A stretch of 64,000 nt of DNA, from contig CM061096.1 of NCBI GenBank assembly GCA_030770545.1, forward strand, positions 13,373,501-13,437,500, in the 5' to 3' direction. The position numbers were made by a program, and so were the translations under genes. Below, in pieces: positions 13,801 through 24,212 of the stretch. The DNA is from Macropodus opercularis (lineage: Eukaryota; Chordata; Actinopteri; Anabantiformes; Osphronemidae). Within the stretch, counting starts at the first letter, position 1, and every line of letters begins with the position of its first letter. A model generated the notes under the pieces. That model saw only the letters and a list, made by a program, of their open reading frames with translations. It was not told the origin of the DNA and searched no databases.

Positions 13801-16800
13801 GATTCAGTGACTGTGGAGCGTATATTATATATGTCTGCTAGAGTAAGTGATTCTGATTTGGATCAACCAAAATCATTTTTCTGTGGCCTTTAGAAAAATC
13901 TTCACCAAATTTGCTATATATTTGTGTTGATGTTTTATTAAAAGCCACTTAAATCCACCCACGAGATCTGTAGGACCTTGAAGTTTGGTGTCAATAAATC
14001 TGCTTGTCCTCGTAAGAGCCAGGGTTCTTGTTGGACAGGTCGCCAAGCCATCGCAGGGCCAACATACGGAAACCGCCAACAATTCACTGCCCGACAGCGT
14101 GTGAAGTAATCGGATTAAGTCTCAAGAATGCAGATAAAGTGAGAGCAGGCTCCATCGGTGAAGGGGTTTGGAGAACCTTCCATACGTAGGGTCCCATAGT
14201 CGCTAGTGTGACGTAAATCAAAAAGGGGAAATGAGGTAGTGGGGAGGGCAAAAGAGGGACAGATGCTCTCAGTCAAGTCCTGTTATGTAAGGTGTCAACA
14301 GTCAGTTGATGCCAGTGGCATCGGCCTCTTTTCCCTCCTTTGCTCCTCCTTATCAGCTGTGCTCCTGGTTAATACCTCAGTCTAACCCTCCCTCAATCCT
14401 CTTCTCTCACTCCGTTCACCCATGTGCTTCCAGGCAGGAGGAAGCCAGATGCATAGTGAAGTCATCTTATCATTATATAATCGTCTGCTCAGTGACCTCA
14501 GACGCTGCAGTGATGGAGGATGAAGGGACTGGTGATCAGCGTTCTTCATTGAACCTTGCCAGGCAGTGATCTACTCCTGTGACACGGCTAACTTCACAGC
14601 GCGTGGCTTCCCAGAAGCAGCTGCCATCCCCGGCTGCTCGTCGTAGCTGTGGGATGGGAATTTATCAAACCACTCACCTTCGCATTTTGCTGACTCTGCA
14701 CTTGCTCTTGAGAGTACGCCAACATTTCTGCTGAGGAGGCAGTTCGGCTGCACCTCAGTCCCTGCTAAGGTTAAAACTACGGCTACTAATGGAGTTCAAC
14801 TAAATGGATGTCACTGTCCTCGTAGCCCACATGTAGTCCAGCCTCGGTTCTTTTTCACCTCGTGTGTGTAACTTTCTGCTTCTACTGATCAGTGTCATCC
14901 AACCGCTCTGGGAATCGTTGGGACATGACTGATGCGGCATCAGTCGTCATCCTTTCAACAAACCATAACACAACCGGTTTTCAAGTCGTGTGTTGGGTTT
15001 AAATCGTGCCTCGCGCCTGTTGCGTGTGAGCCCGGCTCTAGTCTTCTCTACCTTCCTCTGTTTCGCAGTCCTGCCCTGAGGCACAGTGTCACGTACAGAA
15101 TGACGGTATCGGCTGGTGGCGTTTGTAATGGAGTTGTGTGAGCTGATGCACCGTATGACAGCGGTTCTCAGTTTTCCATGATGCCGCTTGCTTTCATCAT
15201 GTCAGCGAGACAGAGGAGATAATGGAGGCTGTTCTCTCACGCAGCCTGAAGGCGCAGTGTGCTGTGTTCACTTCATCTGCTGGCAGACGTCAACTCTGTT
15301 TGTTATAATCCCGTGTATTGTATTATGTGGTTATTGTTTTTCAGCAGTGCCACTCAAATATGAAGCAGTACAAAAAGTACAGTACATGCACTGATTTAAG
15401 GTTCGTTGGTGGCTGCAGTGTCATCATTCTAGTAGCGCATGTTTGTTAAGGCTTCACCAACATAAATAACCATGGCTCCATGTTGTGTGAGGGGCAGAGT
15501 GTTAGTATGTGTTTATCAGACCTTTGCTGGTAGAATCCACCACATGCACAGATAAAGTATTTGACATAAAAACAAGCATTTAGTCTGCCGTCAAAGCTAA
15601 ACGCAGCTAACTTAGAAAACACACCTGGGCTTTTTAAAGATTCCACTAACTCCTGTATGAATCATTAATTATGATAATAATGTGGGATTTAACTGATCCC
15701 CTTTGTATCCGTGCTGCGTCAGATAAGGGAGGATCACACGCACACTCTGCATAACATGGACATGAAAACAGAAAAGCTCTTTATCTCAACATGACCACAG
15801 TCACTTATCCAAGAATACTGTGCGTTTGAAGCAGTAATTACTCTGACATGTGCATGAATTTGTGTGTGTGTGTGTGTCTTCTTGTCTTACACTATTACAA
15901 TTTGCTCAGTACTTGCATCTTTAAACACTTACATTTAATACTCCCATATGTTTCATGTATTATGAAGCCAGCGTGTCATTAATATGTCGGCCCGTTTCCA
16001 TCAGACGCTTTCTCTTTTACTTATGTACACTGATGTAAGGAACTTTACCGAGAGTGATTGAAAGAAACAGTGAAAATCTAATTGGTTTTTCTTATTTCTT
16101 TTGGGGCTGTGCAGCTCACTGTTCCAGCCTCTCTCTTTAAAGTGGCCTCTCTGTGCCATTAGTGAGCTTCAAGTCATCCATGATGGCGCTGAAGGTGACT
16201 GAGCTGTTGTTTTAGCAGCTACGGCAAAATGAGCTAATGGCCAAGTTTGGAGGCAGAGTTAGAAGAGGAGTAAAGTAGCCATGGAACCAGGATAAAGAGA
16301 GAAATATCACTAAATCATGCGACAGGTCAAAGACAGACGTAAGGGAAACAAAAACTACACCTCGGCCCACAGGTGAGAGTCTTTTCTTCTTGCTGTCAGC
16401 CTTTGATCCTGCACAGCGTCGCTACTGTTTTTAGCAAGTGAGAAAGAGAAAGCGAGATAATAAGAGATTATTCATGGCCAATCTAACAAGAGCAAGGGCC
16501 ACTTCTCTCCTAGTCAGACAACAATGAAGACAGCCGCTCATTCATCAGCTGCAGTGCTGAGGTAGACACAGAATGGAAGATAGAATAGAATGAATACAAT
16601 GGCTGGTAAGAGGAACAAAACCACAGCGTGTATGTTTACACAATATGTCTGATCCCTAAATGAACCAAGGAGGATGCTCGTGTGTGTGATCTGAGTGGCT
16701 CTCAGAGGTCCTCTCAAGCGGGACTCTGCGCTTTTCATCTAGCAGAGATATCGTGCTCTGATCAACCATCAACTATCGTCTCGTCATCAGTTCTGTACTT

Positions 16801-19800
16801 TCTGCCCGAGCACCTGTAGAAATGTAATTATTGGTTTGCCTCCTTTAGCTTCTTTAATTATTTCACCTTTGAAATGATCAACTGTTTTTATTTACTAGCT
16901 CAGTAGCATAGGCAGATCATTACAGTAATGTAGCTTCTTGTCATGGCTGTGAACTTGCCTTGTGTTTCTTTATGACCTGATTCTCTGAATTGCCCAGCGC
17001 TTTGCTGTGGAAATTGATATAATGTTAGGTGACATTGTTGGGAGTTTAGTGGCCAGTGATTTAGATTATATACAAATGTCAAATGTTGTTTCTATTCTGT
17101 TTCTGTTCACAGAAGATCTGTGTACCTGGGCACATACTCACATATATTAACTTGTAGAAGTTTTGTTGTGTACATGTAGAGGATGGGGCTGTGTTGCTAG
17201 GCAACAACAAAAGGCCAGTCTCTCTGGAAAAACAACAGAACAACATATAATGAATTAGAACAGCAGACAGACGATACACTGTAAGAGTAAGTCATGTACA
17301 AATGTTTTGGCTGACTGATTGTTTGATTGAATGCTGATCGCTTGTGCATATGTATGTGACTAATACTTGGTTCCTCCTGTGTTATGGCCTGTGACTATCA
17401 GTGCAGTGGAAAAATTATGTCTGACTGCAACAGCTGCCGAGTCAGAAACACACCGCCATCAACATTCCAGATGGGAATACTCGCCTTGCCTGTCTGCCCT
17501 GGTCGGCAGATGGAAAAATCTGGCATTGTGACATAAGAAGTTTCCTACACCTTGTGCTCCACTCCACAACTTTTCCACAACACTATCGCATTTCTCTTTT
17601 CCCCAGTCATTGATTTTTGTAGAGCCACGTGTAAGCCCGCATCCCAGGCAACCCTTGTATTTTTCCATTAGCTTAACACCACTATCCTGCGTAAGAGCTG
17701 TGTATGTGGAGCCGTGCAAGCCTACATGACCTCGTGGCATTCCAGCATAAGCCGTATCGCTTTCCCAAAGCCCGGAAATAGGCCAACGAGCAGTCGGAAA
17801 CCTCCGTCCTGGAACGCTCTCTTTCCAGAACCCGTCGGTTTCCGAACGTATGGAAAATAGTTGCCGTGTCACAACCAAGCGCGACATTGTCATTGCTCCA
17901 ACTGGGCCAGGCAGCGATGAGTGAAAGATTGTGGGTGTTAAATGATGTGTCACAAGGGGCTTTGGGAGGGAGTCACCTAACTGGCTTCTACTGCTGCTGC
18001 CGTTTCTATTGTTGTCCTGCTCGACCTCTGTCCTGTCCTGCTGTAAGCTCTTTGTCACGGGGTAACCCCTGTATCTTCCCTCCTAAATGTATTTTTACAG
18101 CAGCTATAAAATGATGTTGTTGACTGTTTGACCTCATGCGGGAACATATTGTTTCTGTTCAAAGCAGCCTGATCTGACTTCACACCTTAAAGAACAAGTT
18201 TGCCTCCAAATCAAAGTTTACATTTCAGACCGGTTGTCATTTAACAGAGCAATCAATCTAACGCACAGCTGTTTTCACCTGTCTGTCTTTCAGTACCGGA
18301 TTGGCCAGCTGTATATGATCAGTAAGCACAGTAACGAGCAGAGTGAACGTGGCGAAGGGGTGGAGGTGGTCCAGAATGAGCCGTACCAGGACCCCGAGCA
18401 CGGATCAGGCCAGTTCACAGAGAAGCGAATTTATCTCAACAAGTGAGTGTCGTCCACTTCCTGCTCATGTCTTCAGCGGGACGAAAACAATGCTTTTAAA
18501 ATATCCTGTGATTCCCAAAAGAGAAACAAAGTGTTAAACATTTTAGTGAGACGTGTACTGATGTGTCACTATCTGGAGGCTGTTTTTTAATTAATTAATT
18601 TTTTTTAATTCAGCATAGCAGGTCAGATCTAAGGTAAACACATCATATATTCATGATGTGTTATTCATACCATAAGCAAGATGAACATTAAAACAGTTTG
18701 AGACGAGCAAGAAACACACACAGCAGGAATGAGCAGGGGACAAGAATGCTGCAGGTTTTTCATCTTTTGCCAAGCCTGTTTTCCAGCCTCTCTGTTTTGT
18801 TAAGCTGCATGTGCATGAAATTGAATATTTAATTTAGTTGTATGTAGATTAAAACTGCATTCAATTGCTGTGTCGCATCACATTTTTTAAACTGTGTTTT
18901 TATAAAGTGTCACTGCTCAGCAGAACAGGGCAGGAGAGACTGGGATACGTTACTGGAAATGATGAGGTTGTGCGTGTATATATATGGATCCGTATTGCTA
19001 TGGTAATTGTTATTCAGTGAAATGAGTAGTTCAGCAGGTGCGTGTAACATATAAAAGGCCTTCACAGACATCCGGGCCCATCATTCCCAAAAATAAGCAA
19101 AGTAGACACTCGCGCGAAGAGCCGACGTGACAAGAGGCGAGTATGAGGCCTGGTGGTCGGATGTGACAAGTAGTGGGCCTTTTGCGAAGTGTCATTGACA
19201 AACTCCGGGGAGAAGGAGGTTTATTGTTGCTGTGTGTGTGTTACTGAGTGTTACTGTATGTGTGGGCGGACAGAGAGATGAGGTCAGCGTAAGTGCTGGA
19301 TAATTTGAGCAGTCATTGTCGAGCGTCGTGCCTGCCCCTCTCCACCCACAGACCACCTGTTACCCAGCAGCAATCTGCGTGTGTGGCGTGTACTTAAGTC
19401 AGCGTGAGGACCAGCCTGCTGCTCGACGCTCCCCTGGCTGTTTCACGGTGCGTTGGAGAGAGACTGGAGCAAACTGCCTCGTGTCCCGGCCCAGACTCTT
19501 GGTGACGAACCACTATCACCAAATGCAATAACAACTTCTTGACACAAAGTGAAATGTGAAGATTTCAGCAGCGTGGGAGTCAAAATAATGCATGTCTTCA
19601 AAATGAATAATCCCAAAAGTGAAAGCTGGTATTTAACGAGAGCTGTGAGTTCAATCATGGTGCCATTTGCCATGTTTGATTGGCTGCAGCAATCTGGGCT
19701 AAGTGTGATTTGGCCTGCAGTGAACTGTTTCTAATGGGACTCAATAAGGACAGTCTGCACTCGCGTTTTCTGTCAATCAGGACTTGTAAAAAGTATCAGA

Positions 19801-22800
19801 GCTGTCCTACTTAACTTTTGATTTGCCCCCCGTAGAAATAACATTTGCAGTTTGATTGGATGCCCGACTAGGTTACCTGGATGCAGCTGTCAGTACAGAA
19901 TCTGTCTGTGTTGCAAGCCCTCGCTCGTTGTCACTTGCTAAATCTATCACGGCACAAACTGCAGAATGCAGGGTATAATCAGTACAATCAGCTTCCCCAG
20001 GGGAACTTTGAGAGGCCTCCATAATGGCTGAACACAGCTGGATGCTTATCATTGCATGATAGGGTCAGAGACACATTAAGACAAGATGTTTGGCTCATCA
20101 GTGCTTTAACTTTTCTGTTCCTCTTCACTACAATCAGTCTTGTGTTCATTGTCTGTGTTGCAGCAAACTGCCCAGTTGGGCACGAGCAGTGGTCCCTCGA
20201 ATTTTCTACGTCACAGAGAAGGCCTGGAACTATTACCCATACACTATAACAGGTAATGCTTTAATTGTGCTGTGCATCTGCTACACACTCGTCTCCCCAT
20301 GTGATGGATCCCTGTGTCTCAAGCTGGAATAACATGGTTTCCTGCTGATTTGTACAAGAATGACTGACACACACACACACACACACAACGCTCGTTTTCT
20401 GCAGGCCTTTACAAACACCTGCTGGCAGCTGTTATATGGGATCACCGTGAGGACAAAAGGATATGGAAGCAATATGCTGTCGAACGCAATCTACCGCGAG
20501 CATAGTAGAGAAAAAGCCCAGGAGAGACGAGTGGAGGCAGGTTTAAAGGATACGACAGGCAAACAGTCACGTTGCATGGGTTGTTGCTTTGTGCAGCTAA
20601 TGAAGCATCTATCATCTACTTTACTTTAAGTAAAATTTGCATTTTTGTGCTCATGATGACTAAATCTGTTTTTCTCCTCTGCGCTGTCTGACACAGTTTT
20701 ATTCTTCTGTCTTTTTTCTTACACTGATGGCGTCTGCTGGGAATATTGTCAGAGTACACGGTGAGTAGTGTAAACCATGCACACACACACAAACAGCACA
20801 GTCGGCTGAGGGTTAAAGGGGAGGATGAAAAAAATGATATACCAAATGGTTCAGAAATTCATTAAGACCAATTAGTGTCACATTAATAGATCATCAAAAA
20901 GCTCATTTCTTGCAGCTCTATCTTTACTAGGCCAGATCTCATGAGCAGAGTTGATTGTTGAAATATAGATGAACGTGTAAGAGCTTCACCTTCAGGCCCA
21001 GGTCTCACTTCAACGCAACACCTGCATCTCCGCTGCACCAGGTCACGCGTCGATATGGGCTAATCATGGAAACGTCCCATCGAAGGCATTAACAACCCCC
21101 AGCTCTCAGCGGTGTGACAGCTTTAATTGACTGTAGCTGAGAAAAGCACTAATGATTTGCTCTGGGACATCGGAGGAACATTTGCCTGCTCACCTTATGT
21201 CTTAAGCAACAAGAAAACATCAGCTTCTACCTTCTCACAGGGCGGCGTTAATACACAACACAGAACCGCTGGATATTCCAGGAAGGTCCTGCCATTTATT
21301 CTGGCTTAACGACCTCCTGATTATGGGTTGTGTTGACAGAATCATGTAAAAATAATTGGTAGCTAATTGTTGATGAAGTCAATTAATCCGTTTATGCTTC
21401 TCCTCTGATTCAGCCTCTATCACAACCAACACTGTTCACCAGGCAGTGATTACAGCACAATCTTTCTTACACACATTGACCGTGAGCTCTGAGCATTAAG
21501 CCTATAGCTCTCTGTCCTGTGCTGCAGGGCCAAATTGATCCGTTGTGTCTGCGCCACATATAAACTGCACTACACACACACACACACACACACCAGCTTA
21601 TGTAACCAGAATTCCAGTCTTCAGTTGTGTAATGATTGGAAATGCTAAGCTTCAACCTAATCAAAGTGCTGCGTTTAAGAGCTGATGAAAGGCGATGAGC
21701 ATCGCCAGTGGCCATAAAGTGTGAGATGCTCATGGAAAGAAAAAAAAAAACGACTGAGTTATGCTGTTGTAAATCTCCACAGTGAGAGAAAAATCATTAC
21801 CGCTCATCTGGTTTGTGTGATAAAGAGCAGATGTGGAGACACACAATTAGTCTCACATTTCCTCCAGCGAGCACACATCTCCCACCTACTGTATGTGATG
21901 TGATCGGGGCCAAACCTGCATTAAGCTATGCAGCGATGGAATAACACTCATCACAGCGCCTATCGATTTCTCACCGTCTCGTCTTTTGTCGTCCCCTCCA
22001 GTGCTCCTTCCTGCCCAAGTTCTCCATCCACATAGAGACCAAATATGAGGACAACAAAGGGAGTAATGATAATGTGAGTACCGCGCTGTTAGATTTCAGG
22101 AGATGTTTGATTTCTTCATCTCCTGTCGGCTGCAAAGCCACTAAATGAGAACCTTTTCTATGCTATTTGATGTCCTTCCCCTGAAATGTTAATGTCGCTA
22201 AAAGAAAATCATTAGGGAAAGTTATGGCCGTGACCTACAGTCATGACAGCTTAACATCAGTACCAAACACACACCATCACTTCTCTGCCTACATTGATCT
22301 TGTGACTACACCCTCATTTAGAAGCTAATGAAAACATTTGTTCATATAAGTTCAAGTTATGAGCGTTATTAACTTAAACGCTTGAAATCTGTTATTGCTG
22401 ATGTGCGTATGTGCAGCATAAGTGCATATTAATAATACAATAATCATAATTAACAATTAATAAAGCTTTAAGGGGAAGTACTTTATAACATGTTGGCTTT
22501 TTTCTGCAGCAGTAAACCAAGCCACTGTTGGTTTTCTTGAGTCTTTTGCAACCATTAGAAGGACTATGAGCACCAGAGGCAAGTCTGGGGCTTATGCAAC
22601 GCTGCTTCGATCCGTTCAGCGGCTGGAAACAACGCGCCGCCGCAGCTCCACTCAGTGGTGGCTCCAGCGAGTTGCAAAACAATTAGAGTGGCTTCACAGA
22701 TGGTCTTCGCTTCACGTTCGACACTGATCGTAACAAGTGGGGGCGTCGATGAATTCGGCCGAAGCGTTTGCTCCATCCGCTCTCAACTTTTACACTTCCC

Positions 22801-24177
22801 CCGTCACCGCTTGTACAGTCACAACTATTCACTCCTCTTCTATTGTTGTATTTATAACCTCGCTGCCCCTTTTCACCTGCTGCTACACCTATAAAAAAGG
22901 TTGGAAGTAGGCAGCAGCGAGTACGATTGACTTTCTGTGACGCAGGAGCAATGAAAACGTTCCTGTTCCGGTGTGAGTGACAGGGGAAGAAAAGAAAAAC
23001 TGACTACATGATGTGTCACTGACTCTGAGTCACATCCGTCCCTATAGTTTGATTCAGTTTATTGTCTGAAGCTGAAGGAAGGTGCCCATCACCACAGGAA
23101 ATTATCTCTGTCAAAGCCTGTAACCTGTTTTGCACGTCTGCTTTCCAGTCCCTCATCACTTCATCCAGTGTAACTCGGTTCCAGTGTGGGTGTGAGCTCC
23201 CTGTGCCTTACTCACGTCTCTAAACATTCGTCAAGCCCTGTTGTAGTTCTCCTCCTCACACGCTCAATTGTGTTCCTCAGATTTTTGTTGGCGAGCCCAG
23301 GGACGAGGAAACCGAAGTGTGTTTCGTGGACATTGCCTACGACGAGGTCCCCGAGCGTCACTACAAGGAGTCAGAGGTGAGGCGGGCCAAGAAGCTGAGG
23401 TCAGGCTGTGGTGAGGACACAGGAGGAGAAAGACGAAGTGAAGGGAATGTTAGGGAGACTGCAAACAGAGCGAGTGTGGAACGAGCAGAAGAATAAGTGG
23501 GAAGGAGCGACGTGAGCAAGCGAGAAATGCAGGGAAGACAAACAGAAACCTGTGCTATCTTCCCCTCGCAGTGCCAGCTCACCTTTGACCCCAGCTGGTC
23601 GTCTCCCCCCTGATGGACAGGAATGAAATTCACGTTTTTGTGTAGGGGAAGTGATGCACATTAGCTGCGGTGATTTGACATTTGTATGTGTGTGCCTGGC
23701 GGCACGGTGGTGTGGTGGTTAGCGCTGTCGCCTCACAGCAAGAAGGTCCCGGGTTTGATTCCCGGAGGCGACCGGGGGCCTTTCTGTGTGGAGTTTGCAT
23801 GTTCTCCCCGTGTCTGCGTGGGTTTTCTCCGGGGTCTCCGGTTTCCTCCCACAGTCAAAAGACATGCAGTTAGGTCAATTGGTTGGATGCGTAAATTGCC
23901 CATAGGTGTGAGTGTGTGTATGACTGTGATTGTGTGTCTATATATGTGGCCCTGCGATGGACTGGCGATCTGTCCAGGGTGTACCCTGCCTCTCGCCCAA
24001 AGCCAGCTGGGATAGGCTCCAGCACGCCCGCGACCCCTTCGGGGAAAAAGCGGAAGAAGATGGATGGATGGATGGATGTGTGTGCCTATCCATCAGGGGG
24101 TGATGGTCATAAAGCTCTGAGCTATTAATAACTAAGTGGGGTCATGGGAGACCCACAGCAGTGTTTATCGCCGACAC

Positions 24178-24212
<35 letters not shown>

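Larger units (their letters stand above)
13300..18290. other. Last part of pitpnc1 intron 1, no gene recognised
   Basis: About 5 kb after the nested MHC genes. It contains a degenerate SINE fragment on the minus strand (about 13990-14085), a (TG)n tract at 15861-15877, and an unexplained 199-codon minus-strand frame with an internal hairpin (17459-18058), all treated separately. Nothing else was recognised. Confidence 0.5.
18443..23280. other. pitpnc1 introns 2 to 5
   Basis: Intronic sequence around the small exons at 20164-20252, 20753-20760 and 22002-22073. It contains two (AC)n tracts (20367-20387, 21572-21593). No other gene, RNA or mobile element was recognised. Confidence 0.5.

Noticed and set aside
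23698..23770. Possible tRNA gene
   Set aside because: It has a B box but no cloverleaf with a paired acceptor stem. It is the tRNA-like head of a SINE with target duplications.
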